Assembly (NCBI GenBank): GCA_016287865.1
Contig: JAEEXP010000008.1
Span: 1-42,162, forward strand
From: Caryophanales bacterium
Lineage (GTDB): Bacteria; Bacillota_I; Bacilli_A; Izemoplasmatales; UBA1188
Length of the DNA stretch: 42,162 bases
Direction: 5' to 3'
A model generated the notes under the pieces. It worked only from the letters and a program-made list of their open reading frames with translations, did no database searches and was not told the origin of the DNA. Shown one piece after another: positions 27,842 through 38,438 of this stretch (the first letter of the stretch is position 1; every line of letters starts with the position of its first letter). A program made the position numbers and the translations under genes.

Positions 27842-30201
27842 TATTTTCTTAACTCAATGTTTAGAGATTGGAGTTTATTTAGAATAAGTTCAATCGCATC
27901 ATCAACTTCTTTAGTCTCTAAAGTTCTTGTGTTGTCACCAAATGTAAGTGATACAGCAATTTGTTTCTTGTCTTTACCAAGTGATTCATCTTGGTATAAG
28001 TCAAAGATCTTAACTCCAAGTAAATTCTTTCTTACAGCTCTCTTGATGTTTTCTTCAAGTTCTTTAGCTGTAACAGTGTTATCCATAACTAAAGCTAAAT
28101 CTCTTTCAATAGTTGGATATTTAGAAATCTCTTTAACTGTCTTTAGTTTATGACTTGATTCAAATAACTTAGTTAAAGATATTTCAAAGCAGAATACATT
28201 CTTAACTTCATACTTCTTTTCATAATCTGGATGAATCTTACCAATTACACCAACGTTATCTCTTCCAAGTACAATTGATGCGCTTACACCTGGATGGAAT
28301 CCTTTTAATGGACTAGATGGTTTTACGATTGAATAATTCTTAATTGATAACTTATCAAATAAATCTTCAACGATACCTTTTAGATAAAAGAAATCAACTA
28401 CTTCTTTTTGTCCTTTCCAAAGTGTAGATTCATTTACTCCAGTTAAAGCCATACTTAAGATATAATCTTCACCTTCTTTAGTGTAGCTTCTACCAATTTC
28501 ATAAATAGCTACATCGTTTAACTTACGGTTATTATTATATTTAATTGTCTTAAGTAGTGATGGGATTAATGAATGTCTCATAACGGCTCTATCATCAGAT
28601 AGAGGATTCATTAATTCAATAGTACTTAATTCAGTATTATCAAAATCAACTGCCTCATCTTTTCTAACTAAAGAATATGTGATTACTTCATTTAAATGAT
28701 TTGATAAAGTATGTCTAATATTCTTCATGAAAGTTTGGAATGGAGTAAGTCCTCCAGCTTGATATGAAGCTGGGATTCTTGATTCAATCTTAGAGAGTCC
28801 TGAAATTCTTACTACTTCTTCAATTAAATCTTGATAAGTATCAATGTCAGGTCTTCTCTTAGGAACGAGTACTGTGAATTCTTCACCTTTAAGAGTATTT
28901 TCAAATGAAAGTGAATCAAATACAGTCTTAACTTCATCAAGTGTATAAACTCTTCCAAGTACTTTATTGATTTGAGTTAAAGTAACTTTTACTTCTTTTA
29001 AACTATAGTCATCATTATCGAATGATGATGAATTAGATAATACCTTACCATCAGCAAGTTCAATTAACATCTTTGTGGCTAAGTCTAACGCATACTTAGT
29101 TAAATCAGGATTAATTCCTTTTTCATATCTTAAAGATGATTCAGATTGAAGGCCAAGTCTCTTTGAAGTTTCTTTAATTGATTCAGGATCAAAGTTAGCA
29201 CATTCAAGGAAGATATTCTTAGTGTTATCAGTAACTTCTGATTCAAGTCCACCCATAACACCACCAAGACACATTGGTTTAACTCCATCAGTAATAACGA
29301 TATCAGTATCTTTAAGTACTCTTTCTTTATTATCTAAAGTTATGAATACATCACCTTCTTTAGCATTCTTAACTACAACTTTCTTAGTCTTAATGTAGTC
29401 ATAATCGAATGCGTGTAGTGGGTGGCCAGTAACCATAAGTACATAGTTAGTAATATCAACTACGTTATTAATAGGACGAATATTCATCTTCATTAAGGCA
29501 CCTTTAAGCCAAGCTGGAGATTCTTTAATCTTTACATCTTTAATTACATTTGAGTAATAAGCTCTACATTTAGGTGTTTCAGTTGAAACTGTGATATCTG
29601 AAGATTCCTTAATTCTATCGTATTTAACTTCTTCAATATGCATAGATGAATTAAGCATAGCCTTAGTATCGTATGCAACACCAATGATAGAGAGTAAATC
29701 TTGTCTATTAGGTGTAAGTTCAATTTCAAGAACATTATCATCTAAATGCATATATTTAATTGGGTCTTCACCAAGTGGAGCATCATCATCTAAATAATAG
29801 ATTCCATCATAACCTTGGAACTTAGAATCAATACCAAGTTCTTCTAAAGAACAGTTCATACCACAAGATTCAACGCCTCTTATAACTGCCTTCTTAATTT
29901 CTCCACCAGGAAGTTTAGTACCGATTTGAGCAACGATAACCTTTCTTCCCACTTCTACATTTGGTGCACCACATACAATTTCTTGAGTATGATCACCAAA
30001 ATCTATAGTAGTGATGTGTAAGTGATTTGAATCTGGATGATCAGCAATTTTAATAATCTTTCCAATAACAAGTCCCTTAACATCACAGAATTTATTAAAT
30101 GAATCTACTTCAGCACTTTTTAAAGAGAAGTCTTTAACAAATTCTAATTCATTAACATTTAAATCAACATATTTCTTTAATATCTCAATTGGAATAAGCA
30201 T
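27841..30201 (-). CDS. pheT: Phenylalanyl-tRNA synthetase beta subunit
   Basis: N-terminal tRNA-binding domain, ELTPNRQDLLS, LRYEKGINPDL, C-terminal FDX-ACB. Confidence 0.97.
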   Translation of the reverse strand: MLIPIEILKKYVDLNVNELEFVKDFSLKSAEVDSFNKFCDVKGLVIGKIIKIADHPDSNHLHITTIDFGDHTQEIVCGAPNVEVGRKVIVAQIGTKLPGGEIKKAVIRGVESCGMNCSLEELGIDSKFQGYDGIYYLDDDAPLGEDPIKYMHLDDNVLEIELTPNRQDLLSIIGVAYDTKAMLNSSMHIEEVKYDRIKESSDITVSTETPKCRAYYSNVIKDVKIKESPAWLKGALMKMNIRPINNVVDITNYVLMVTGHPLHAFDYDYIKTKKVVVKNAKEGDVFITLDNKERVLKDTDIVITDGVKPMCLGGVMGGLESEVTDNTKNIFLECANFDPESIKETSKRLGLQSESSLRYEKGINPDLTKYALDLATKMLIELADGKVLSNSSSFDNDDYSLKEVKVTLTQINKVLGRVYTLDEVKTVFDSLSFENTLKGEEFTVLVPKRRPDIDTYQDLIEEVVRISGLSKIESRIPASYQAGGLTPFQTFMKNIRHTLSNHLNEVITYSLVRKDEAVDFDNTELSTIELMNPLSDDRAVMRHSLIPSLLKTIKYNNNRKLNDVAIYEIGRSYTKEGEDYILSMALTGVNESTLWKGQKEVVDFFYLKGIVEDLFDKLSIKNYSIVKPSSPLKGFHPGVSASIVLGRDNVGVIGKIHPDYEKKYEVKNVFCFEISLTKLFESSHKLKTVKEISKYPTIERDLALVMDNTVTAKELEENIKRAVRKNLLGVKIFDLYQDESLGKDKKQIAVSLTFGDNTRTLETKEVDDAIELILNKLQSLNIELRK

Positions 30202-30212
30202 AACCTCTCCTC

Positions 30213-31241
30213 CTATAACTTGAATTGTTTGAGTAATCTTAGATCATCACTGTATAAAGATCTAATATCATCAATTCCATATTTAAGCATTGCGATTCTC
30301 TCAACTCCCACACCAAATGCGAAGCCTTGGTATACCTTAGGGTCATATCCACACATACTTAAAACATTATTATTAACCATACCAGCACCAAGGATTTCAA
30401 TCCAGCCAGTATCTTTACATAAAGAGCATCCTTTACCTCTACACTTGAAGCATGAAACATCTACTTCAATTGATGGTTCAGTAAATGGGAAGTACGAAGG
30501 ACGAAGTCTAATTTCTCTATCTTCACCAAAGAGTCTCTTAGCCATAACTTCAAGTGTACCTTTAAGTTCAGCCATAGATGCATCCTTGTTTACAACTAGA
30601 CCTTCAATTTGAGTAAATTGATGTGAATGTGTTGCATCATCTTCATCTCTTCTATAAGCTTTACCTGGGCAGATGATTCTAATATCTTTTTCACCTTTAT
30701 ATTCAAGCATAGTATGAGCTTGAGCAGCACTTGTTTGAGTTCTAAGTAGAGTCTCAACATCTACATAGAATGTATCTTGCATAGCACGTGCAGGGTGATT
30801 CTTTGGAACATTTAAAAGACGGAAGTTGTATTCATCTTTTTCAACTTCAGGTCCATCTTTAACTTCATAACCCATTGAAATAAATAAGTCTTCTACTTCT
30901 TCAATAACTTTTGAAATTACATGAACAGATCCTTCATTGAATTTCTTTCCAGGAAGAGTAACATCCACAGCTTCCTTTTTAAGTTTTTCTTCAACTTCTC
31001 TTTGTTCTAACTCTTTTCTCTTTTCATCAAATAATTGATTTGCGAGCATCTTAAGAGCGTTTACTCTTTCACCAAACGCAGGTTTTTCTTCTTTAGGTAG
31101 GTTCTTCATTTCAAGCATTAATTCTTGAATAGGGCCTTTCTTACCTAAGTATTGAGCTTTAAGTTCGTTTAAAGCTTGAAGATTTAATTTCACATTCTTT
31201 AATTCTTCTTCAAGTTTGCTTCTTAATTCCTCTAGTGTCAT
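30213..31241 (-). CDS. pheS: Phenylalanyl-tRNA synthetase alpha subunit
   Basis: LRTQTSAAQAHTM, GKAYRRDEDDATHSHQFTQIEGL, FGVGVERIAML. Confidence 0.97.
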   Translation of the reverse strand: MTLEELRSKLEEELKNVKLNLQALNELKAQYLGKKGPIQELMLEMKNLPKEEKPAFGERVNALKMLANQLFDEKRKELEQREVEEKLKKEAVDVTLPGKKFNEGSVHVISKVIEEVEDLFISMGYEVKDGPEVEKDEYNFRLLNVPKNHPARAMQDTFYVDVETLLRTQTSAAQAHTMLEYKGEKDIRIICPGKAYRRDEDDATHSHQFTQIEGLVVNKDASMAELKGTLEVMAKRLFGEDREIRLRPSYFPFTEPSIEVDVSCFKCRGKGCSLCKDTGWIEILGAGMVNNNVLSMCGYDPKVYQGFAFGVGVERIAMLKYGIDDIRSLYSDDLRLLKQFKL

Positions 31242-31260
31242 AATTCCTCCATAAAAAATA

Positions 31261-31485
31261 TCCTTAAAACAAAAATTTGTCTTAAGGACGAATAATAATC
31301 CGTGGTACCACCTTAATTCTAGATTTCTCTAGCACTTGGTTTGTGTTAACGCAGGTCTTGCGGGAGTGATTGGCTCCACTCGGGAATGAATTCATAAGAC
31401 GCTAATATTGTGATCTCACCATCCACAATTCTCTTGGATTAGTTGAATCTTATTACTACTTTCCTTCAACGTTTTCATATTATTA
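31261..31485 (-). promoter_or_regulatory. T-box leader (Phe) upstream of pheST with terminator
   Basis: Minus strand has AAGGTGGTACCACGG at 31297-31314 and TCCTTAAGACAAATTTTTGTTTTAAGGA plus T-run at 31261-31288; upstream AGTAGTAA and GGTGAGA stem I-like motifs. Confidence 0.92.
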
Positions 31486-31544
31486 TAATATATGAAAAAG
31501 TAAAGCGCAAGTGTAGTGTTTGTGATAGATTAAATATTTTATAT

Positions 31545-32294
31545 TTATTTTCTTTTCTTAAGTGTGTATATAAAATAGCTAATTATCTCAAATATAAACA
31601 TCTTAATTAATGAAATATTAAGAATAGAGAGCAAGAATAAATCATATTTTAAATCATCATATTTAATGTTTTCTCTTATAACCTCATAGTATACATGAGA
31701 CATAAAAGTAATAATTAGAACTATTAAAGTTGAAGATAATAGAGACGGGATAATACTAAATGAATCAAAAGTATAATCAAAATAGAGATTAAGTCCCATA
31801 GAAACAAGGAGTGATAATCCAAGCGATACTAAGAAAACAATGATAAAGTTCTTAATCTTATCTCTTAATACAAAGTTAATTAAACTAGTAATGAATAAAG
31901 ACACTACTATTGCGGATGATAAAGACAATAAAATATTTCCAATAATGATTGTGGTATAAGTATTAAGGTTTAAAAAGTAATGTGGAATAGAACCAATACT
32001 TATTCCTTCAAACACCACATACAAAGACATAATTATCTTATTCTTTTTAGATATGAATGATAAAAGAATAAAGAATAAAACTGTGATAAGTGTAGACGAT
32101 AAAGCTACTATAAATGAAACCACATTATCACTAATTAATGCTTGAAATAGAGTAATTGTGGTTAGGTAAAAAATCGCTAGAACTAAGGAAAACAATAGCG
32201 AAAGTATCGAAGAATATTGAACATTCTTCGATACTACTTCATTTGTCTCTATATAGTTTGTCTTTTCTAATAATGGATTAATTGGTTTATACAT
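31545..32294 (-). CDS. Multi-TM protein, possibly Bax inhibitor-1/YccA family
   Basis: About 7 TM segments, VFEGISIGSI-like motif. Confidence 0.5.
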   Translation of the reverse strand: MYKPINPLLEKTNYIETNEVVSKNVQYSSILSLLFSLVLAIFYLTTITLFQALISDNVVSFIVALSSTLITVLFFILLSFISKKNKIIMSLYVVFEGISIGSIPHYFLNLNTYTTIIIGNILLSLSSAIVVSLFITSLINFVLRDKIKNFIIVFLVSLGLSLLVSMGLNLYFDYTFDSFSIIPSLLSSTLIVLIITFMSHVYYEVIRENIKYDDLKYDLFLLSILNISLIKMFIFEIISYFIYTLKKRK

Positions 32295-35200
32295 TTAGAT
32301 ACCTAAATCAAGAGTTAATTGATTATCTTCTGCCATACCATTAAACATACCTAATTCTTTCATCTTTTCAAAGTTAGTTGCGTTAACTTGGCATCTATCT
32401 TTGAAATCTTTTTGAGTATCAAATGGTTTTTCATTTCTAGCTTTTACAATAGATAAAGCACTGTTTTCACCAAGACCATCAATAGCGATAAATGGTAAGT
32501 AAAGTCCTGAACCATCTTCCGCAACTGCGAAGTCTTTAGCTTCTGATTTATTTAAATCAACATTATAGAATTTCATGCCTCTGGCAATCATTTCAAGAGC
32601 GAGTTCAAGCGTAGTCATAAGATCTTCATCTTTTACTTTTCTTTCACCAATAGGCATGTTTCTTAATTCTTGGAGTCTCTCTTTAACTGTTTCAGCACCA
32701 CCAACCATAGCTTCAATATCAAATGAAACCATCTTCTTACTCATAATTGCACTATAGAAATAGATAGGTTTATATAATTTAAACCACGCAATACGAAGAG
32801 CCATAATGATATAAGCTGTAGCATGAGCTTTAGGGAATAAGTAACTTATCTTAGCACAGGAATTAATATACCATTTAGGAATATCATATTGGCTTAAATC
32901 TTCAAGAAGTTTTTGCCAGTCTTTTGGCTTTTTAGGCCCTACACCTTTTCTGATTGATTCCATCGCACTGAAAGCTGTCTTTGATGGTACACCAAAGTTA
33001 ATTAAGTCGAGCATGATGTCATCACGACAACCAATAATAGTCTTTAATGGTAGTGGATGTTTCTCAATTCCTTTACCTAAGAATAATTCTTCAGCGTTAT
33101 TATTCCATACGTCAGTACCATGTGAAAGACCTGATACTTTAACTAGTTCTGCGAAAGTAGATGGTCTAACTACTTCAAGTAAGCCTCTAACGAATGATGT
33201 ACCAAATTCACTAATACCGTAAGTCGCAACTGGAGAGTTGATATCTTGAGGTAAGATATTTAATACTTTAGTATCATTCATCATTTGATATACTTTATGG
33301 TCATTAACTGGAATATCTTTTGCGTTTGTGAATGGGAATTCTTCTGGATGTTCCTTAACGAACTTCATTAAGTATCTAATAACGGTCGGGTCATCATGTC
33401 CAAGTACGTCTAGTTTAAAGAAGTTCTTTTCAAATGTATGATAATCAAAGTGAGTTGTCTTCCAGTTTCTATCAGTTGAATCACCTGGATATTGAACTGG
33501 AGTAACTTCATATACTTCATGGTCTTCAGGTACTACAACGATTCCGCCCGGATGTTGTGATGAAGACTTTTTAACTTCTATGATATGTTGAGCAAGAGCA
33601 TCAATCTTAGCTTTTGAAATCTTGATTGTACTCATTCCTCTTTTTTGTCTTTCAAGATTTATTTGATCATAATAATCTCTTACAATAGCGAATGATACGT
33701 TTGATTTACAAGTTAGAATAGTACCAGCTCTAAATGCCTTAGTTTCGCCAAATAACTCTCTTATATAGTTATGAATTTGACCTTGGTTATCACCACTAAA
33801 GTTAAGGTCAATATCTGGAGTTTTTGGTTTTTCTTTAACACCTAAGAATGTTTCAAATGGGATATCATGTCCATCTCTTATCATAAGAGTTCCACAACAT
33901 GGACAATTCTTATCAGGAAGGTCATAACCACTTAATACTTCATTAAGATCTTTTTGGAATGGTTCTTCATCCTTTCTAATTCCATACATCTTCTTTTCTT
34001 CTTCAGTATACTTGAAAGCACTAAAGAAACACTTAGGACATCTATAGTGAGGTGGTAAACTATTAACCTCAGTAATATCCATTAAGTGCGCAACGAAAGA
34101 TGATCCGACAGAACCACGGGAACCAACGACATATCCATCTTCTTCACTCTTCTTAACTAAAGCTTGTGAGATTAGATAAATTGTTGAGAACTTATTATCA
34201 ATAATAGATGATAATTCTCTATCTATTCTATCTTTTACAATTCCAGGTAATAGTTCACCATACATTTCATGAGCTCTATTATAGACACTAGATTTAACAT
34301 ATTCTTCCGCAGATGGAATTCCTTTTTTCTTCATGAAATCATCTTTTGGAGGGAATGGTTTATCAGTGAATGATTGAACAAACTCACATGAGTCAGCGAT
34401 TAAGTTAGAGTTTACAACCACTATTTCATAAGCTATCTTTTCACCTAAGAAACTAAATTCATCAAGCATTTCTCTTGTGGTCATATAGTATTCATCTGGA
34501 ATGATATTCTTACCAGCTAAGAAATCTTCATAGTTAGATGCCTTAGGGTCAGCCTTAAGATCATGCCTATAAGCACTTGATTTAGTAGAGTAGTTAACAA
34601 GTATTTGTCTATATTTAGTATCTTCTTTATTGATTTGGTGACAGTCACCAGTTGCGACAACTGGAATACCATGTTTCTTCGCAACTCTTACAATCTTTTT
34701 AATTGTATCAGTGATACAGTAATGCCAATCATCCATAGATTCTTTTTGGTATTCAAATCTTGATGGAGGTTGAACTTCAATATAATCATAGAAATCAATT
34801 ATCTTTTCAAGTTGTTCTTCTGATTCTCTTAATGCTGTATCAAAGAATACACTATTTCTACAACCAGATCCAATTAGTAAGCCTTCTCTATATTCTTCTA
34901 AGAATTTCTTTGGAATAATTGGATCTCTCACAAAGAAATCAGTGTTAGCCATTGAAGTAATATAGTATAGGTTTCTTAAGCCTTCTTGAGTCTTACATAA
35001 AATATTTATATGTCCAGGTCTAACTGGATATCTAAAGAACTCTTCTTTCTTTATAACGCTATTAATTTCATCATGATATTCAATACCTAACTTCTTTAAT
35101 TCTTGAAGCATATGTAGGAATACTTCACCAGTCGCAGTAGCGTCATCTAAGGCTCTATGGAATACTGTCTGTTCTACACCGAGCATTTTACCTAAAGATT

Positions 35201-36824
35201 CAAGGTTATATCTCTTGTGATCTGGATATAATGCCTTAGCTAAATAAAGAGTATCTATAACTGGAAATCTTTCATATTTATATCCTAAGTTATTTAAGTT
35301 TTGGTATAAGTGACCAATATCAAAGTGAGCGTTGTGAGCAACTAAAATTGCACCATCAAAGAATTTATAGAAATCTTTAAGTACTGCATCTATAGTTCTT
35401 GCGTCTTTAACATCTTCATTAGTAATCTTAGTGAGGTCCATAACCTTTTGAGAAATTAACTTACCAGGATTAACGAATTCACTGAATCTATCAACAATAA
35501 CACCGTTTTTAATCTTAACAGCACCTATTTCAATAATCTTTTCATAGTTTACTGAGAAACCAGTAGTTTCAAGGTCATATACTACAAATGTTGCATCATC
35601 AAGTTTAATGTGCTTTGGATCATAAGCACATTTAACTCTGTCTTCATCAACAAAGCAGAATTCAGCACCATATAATGGCTTTAAATCTGGATGTTTCTTT
35701 GTATATTCATAAAGGTCATGAAATGATTGAACTGATCCATGATCAGTACAAGCAATAGCTTTATGACCAAAGATTTGAGCAGTTTTACAATAATCTTCCA
35801 TATATGCGATACCATCAAGTTGACTCATCTTTGTGTGAAGGTGAAGTTCAACTCTCTTAACTGGTTCATCATCAACTCTATCTGTGATAGGCTTAATATA
35901 ATTAGAAACAAATATATTAGTAATAGTGAATGATACATCACCATTCTTTTGAAGATACATATATCCAGATACTTCAACATATTGGTTAAGTTGAATGTCT
36001 TTAAAGAATCTCTTTTCTTCTACCGCTCTTAAGTTTCTTTCAATATAACAATATCCAGTTTCATCACTTATTGCAAGTTTTGCCTTACTCTTCTTTTCAA
36101 TAGTTTCTTCATCATTAAGTTCTACGAAACCTTTAATGATGATTGAGTTTTCAAATTTACCTGAATTCTTAAATTGATTGTATTCTTCTTCATTAGTAGG
36201 AAGATATTGAATATCCATTTGAGTACCAAATAGTCTTCCTTTCTTATCATTTAAGAATACACCTTCTTGGGCTTGTTTCTGTCTTGAAAGCATTAAGTCA
36301 ACACCATCTAAATGTCTCTTTTTAGCTTCTTCGATTTCAGTTTCAATTCTTTCATCTAAATCAACCATTTCAAACTCAATATTGATATTCTTAAATCCAT
36401 ATTGATTAAATAGTTTAACTATCTTCTTTTTAGAAATAATTATTTGAGCAAATGAAGATGGTACATTAATATTTAATTCATTTAATTCTTTATTAAACCT
36501 AACAGAAAAATCAACCGCGTTTAAAAAGTCTAGTGATTCACTAGATAGAATATTCATTATTACTTTATAGTAATCTTTTACATCACTTTCTTCATATGAT
36601 TCATAAACAAAATCATAATTGATTTTATTTATGTTTGGGATAGATTGATTATTTAGTGCATCAATAAGATTATTAAATTCATGATATTCTAGTGGTTTTT
36701 GTGCATTTAAAACGACAAAAAGTTCTCCTTCTTCTTTATCAAGTTTAAGGGAACTTAAATCTAGATTATTTAATATATAATCACTATCATATCCAATTAA
36801 ATTTAATAACTTATCTATATACAT
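32295..36824 (-). CDS. polC: DNA polymerase III alpha subunit, PolC type
   Basis: 1509 aa; PHP HLHTKMSQLDG, exonuclease VVYDLETTGFS, KTPDIDLNFSGDNQ. Confidence 0.98.
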   Translation of the reverse strand: MYIDKLLNLIGYDSDYILNNLDLSSLKLDKEEGELFVVLNAQKPLEYHEFNNLIDALNNQSIPNINKINYDFVYESYEESDVKDYYKVIMNILSSESLDFLNAVDFSVRFNKELNELNINVPSSFAQIIISKKKIVKLFNQYGFKNINIEFEMVDLDERIETEIEEAKKRHLDGVDLMLSRQKQAQEGVFLNDKKGRLFGTQMDIQYLPTNEEEYNQFKNSGKFENSIIIKGFVELNDEETIEKKSKAKLAISDETGYCYIERNLRAVEEKRFFKDIQLNQYVEVSGYMYLQKNGDVSFTITNIFVSNYIKPITDRVDDEPVKRVELHLHTKMSQLDGIAYMEDYCKTAQIFGHKAIACTDHGSVQSFHDLYEYTKKHPDLKPLYGAEFCFVDEDRVKCAYDPKHIKLDDATFVVYDLETTGFSVNYEKIIEIGAVKIKNGVIVDRFSEFVNPGKLISQKVMDLTKITNEDVKDARTIDAVLKDFYKFFDGAILVAHNAHFDIGHLYQNLNNLGYKYERFPVIDTLYLAKALYPDHKRYNLESLGKMLGVEQTVFHRALDDATATGEVFLHMLQELKKLGIEYHDEINSVIKKEEFFRYPVRPGHINILCKTQEGLRNLYYITSMANTDFFVRDPIIPKKFLEEYREGLLIGSGCRNSVFFDTALRESEEQLEKIIDFYDYIEVQPPSRFEYQKESMDDWHYCITDTIKKIVRVAKKHGIPVVATGDCHQINKEDTKYRQILVNYSTKSSAYRHDLKADPKASNYEDFLAGKNIIPDEYYMTTREMLDEFSFLGEKIAYEIVVVNSNLIADSCEFVQSFTDKPFPPKDDFMKKKGIPSAEEYVKSSVYNRAHEMYGELLPGIVKDRIDRELSSIIDNKFSTIYLISQALVKKSEEDGYVVGSRGSVGSSFVAHLMDITEVNSLPPHYRCPKCFFSAFKYTEEEKKMYGIRKDEEPFQKDLNEVLSGYDLPDKNCPCCGTLMIRDGHDIPFETFLGVKEKPKTPDIDLNFSGDNQGQIHNYIRELFGETKAFRAGTILTCKSNVSFAIVRDYYDQINLERQKRGMSTIKISKAKIDALAQHIIEVKKSSSQHPGGIVVVPEDHEVYEVTPVQYPGDSTDRNWKTTHFDYHTFEKNFFKLDVLGHDDPTVIRYLMKFVKEHPEEFPFTNAKDIPVNDHKVYQMMNDTKVLNILPQDINSPVATYGISEFGTSFVRGLLEVVRPSTFAELVKVSGLSHGTDVWNNNAEELFLGKGIEKHPLPLKTIIGCRDDIMLDLINFGVPSKTAFSAMESIRKGVGPKKPKDWQKLLEDLSQYDIPKWYINSCAKISYLFPKAHATAYIIMALRIAWFKLYKPIYFYSAIMSKKMVSFDIEAMVGGAETVKERLQELRNMPIGERKVKDEDLMTTLELALEMIARGMKFYNVDLNKSEAKDFAVAEDGSGLYLPFIAIDGLGENSALSIVKARNEKPFDTQKDFKDRCQVNATNFEKMKELGMFNGMAEDNQLTLDLGI

Positions 36825-36964
36825 GTTTAATACCTCTTCTAAATAATTATATCATTATAATTATTATAAATATTTGTTTATTTTAGAAAAATTGTGAGTT
36901 AATAAAAAGAGAATAAATATCTCTTCTTTTTCTTATATTATTATAGTAAAAATAGAAAAAATAA

Positions 36965-36986
36965 AGTGCCCATAATTATGGACACT
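36965..36986 (-). terminator. Terminator downstream of rpoZ
   Basis: AGTGcCCATAATTATGGaCACT, T-run on minus. Confidence 0.75.
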
Positions 36987-36994
36987 ATATTTTA

Positions 36995-37273
36995 TTACTT
37001 AATTTCTTCTGCGCCTGCTTCGTTTGGATTAGTGCTTGTAGGAGCAAATTCTACAGTGATTTTATCTGCTGCGATTTCTTCAAGTGCCATACCTACAGGT
37101 TTAGCAGCTTTGTTTCCTCCATATTCTTCCATGCAAGAATATTTTTCAGCTTTAATGATCTTTGCTCTTTTTGCTGCTGTATAAGCAAGTTTATATTTAG
37201 AATCGATATGAGTTAAGAGTTCATCAATTGATGGATATCTTAAACCGTCACTATTTTTGTTCATCTTCTTCAT
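36995..37273 (-). CDS. rpoZ: RNA polymerase omega subunit
   Basis: LRYPSIDELLTHIDSKYKLAYTAAKRAKII; next to gmk. Confidence 0.85.
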   Translation of the reverse strand: MKKMNKNSDGLRYPSIDELLTHIDSKYKLAYTAAKRAKIIKAEKYSCMEEYGGNKAAKPVGMALEEIAADKITVEFAPTSTNPNEAGAEEIK

Positions 37274-37886
37274 CTCCTAATAATTCATAATATTTGTAGA
37301 TACTTCTACGAGTACGAGCGTGCTCCGCTCTTATTATAGCACTAATTCTGTCTGCTGCATTATTAACATCATCATTTACGACTATATAGTCGTATTGATA
37401 AGCTAGTCCGAACTCAGCATTAGCCTTATTAATTCTTTCTTGAATTTGATAATCAGATTCAGTACCACGATGTTTAAGTCTTTCATATAAGGCTTCTCTT
37501 GATGGAGGTACAATGAAGATTGTGACTGCATCAAGCATCTTTTCTTTTACTTGTCTACAACCATTTACTTCAATTTCAAGAATTAATTCTTTACCACTAT
37601 TAAGTGCTTTTTCTACTTCATCCATTGGAGTTCCGTAATAATTTCCACAGAAATAGTTATATTCAAGGAAACCACCTTCCATGATTTTCTTCTTAAACTC
37701 ATCTTCCGTAACAAAATAGTAGTCCTTACCATTTACTTCCCCTGGACGCATTGGTCTTGTGGTCATAGATATTGAATATGTTAAATTTTTACCATACTCG
37801 TCAAATAAAGCTTTTCTTACAGTGCCTTTTCCAACACCTGAAGGTCCACTTAATACGACAAGGAGTCCTCTTTCGTTAAGTTTCAT
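37251..37886 (-). CDS. gmk: Guanylate kinase
   Basis: VLSGPSGVGKGTV, TTRPMRPGEVNGKDYYFV. Confidence 0.97.
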   Translation of the reverse strand: MKLNERGLLVVLSGPSGVGKGTVRKALFDEYGKNLTYSISMTTRPMRPGEVNGKDYYFVTEDEFKKKIMEGGFLEYNYFCGNYYGTPMDEVEKALNSGKELILEIEVNGCRQVKEKMLDAVTIFIVPPSREALYERLKHRGTESDYQIQERINKANAEFGLAYQYDYIVVNDDVNNAADRISAIIRAEHARTRRSIYKYYELLGDEEDEQK

Positions 37887-37946
37887 ACTTCCCTCTAATT
37901 GTTATTATATTTTAACACAATTATAAAATATTAAACAAAAAAATTA

Positions 37947-37968
37947 GCCATGTAAACATTTACATGGC
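37947..37968 (-). terminator. Terminator downstream of the cinA-like gene
   Basis: GCCATGTAAA-ca-TTTACATGGC; minus strand continues TAATTTTTTTG. Confidence 0.85.
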
Positions 37969-37976
37969 CAAATTTG

Positions 37977-38438
37977 TCAAATAAGTTCTTCAATTCTTTC
38001 GTATACAAAGTCTGTGATAGCTTTAATATTTTCTATTCTTGAACCAAATAATTCAAGATGATATACATTTGTATATCCATCTTTAGTAATACCCACATAT
38101 ACCACACCAACATCTTTAGTTAGATCACCTTTAGTTGGACCTGCGTTACCTGTTGTTGAAATTGAGATATCTGCTTTACTTCTTTCTGCGAGTCCAGTAG
38201 ACATTTCATAGGCAACTTCTTCAGATACTACACCATGTTCAAGGATAGTTTCTTCTTTTACTCCAAGTAAGTTTACTTTAGCTTTATCACTATAAGTAAC
38301 TAGTCCTACTTGGAATATACTAGATACTCCAGGAACCTTAGTTAAAGTTGCGGAGAGTTCTCCTCCGGTGCAGCTTTCTGCGAAAGAGATTGTAATATTT
38401 CTTTTAATTAATTCTTTAATTAATTCTCTTTTAGTCAT
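37977..38438 (-). CDS. CinA C-terminal domain protein (nicotinamide-nucleotide amidase-like)
   Basis: ITISFAESCTGGELSATLTKVPGVSSIF. Confidence 0.92.
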   Translation of the reverse strand: MTKRELIKELIKRNITISFAESCTGGELSATLTKVPGVSSIFQVGLVTYSDKAKVNLLGVKEETILEHGVVSEEVAYEMSTGLAERSKADISISTTGNAGPTKGDLTKDVGVVYVGITKDGYTNVYHLELFGSRIENIKAITDFVYERIEELI

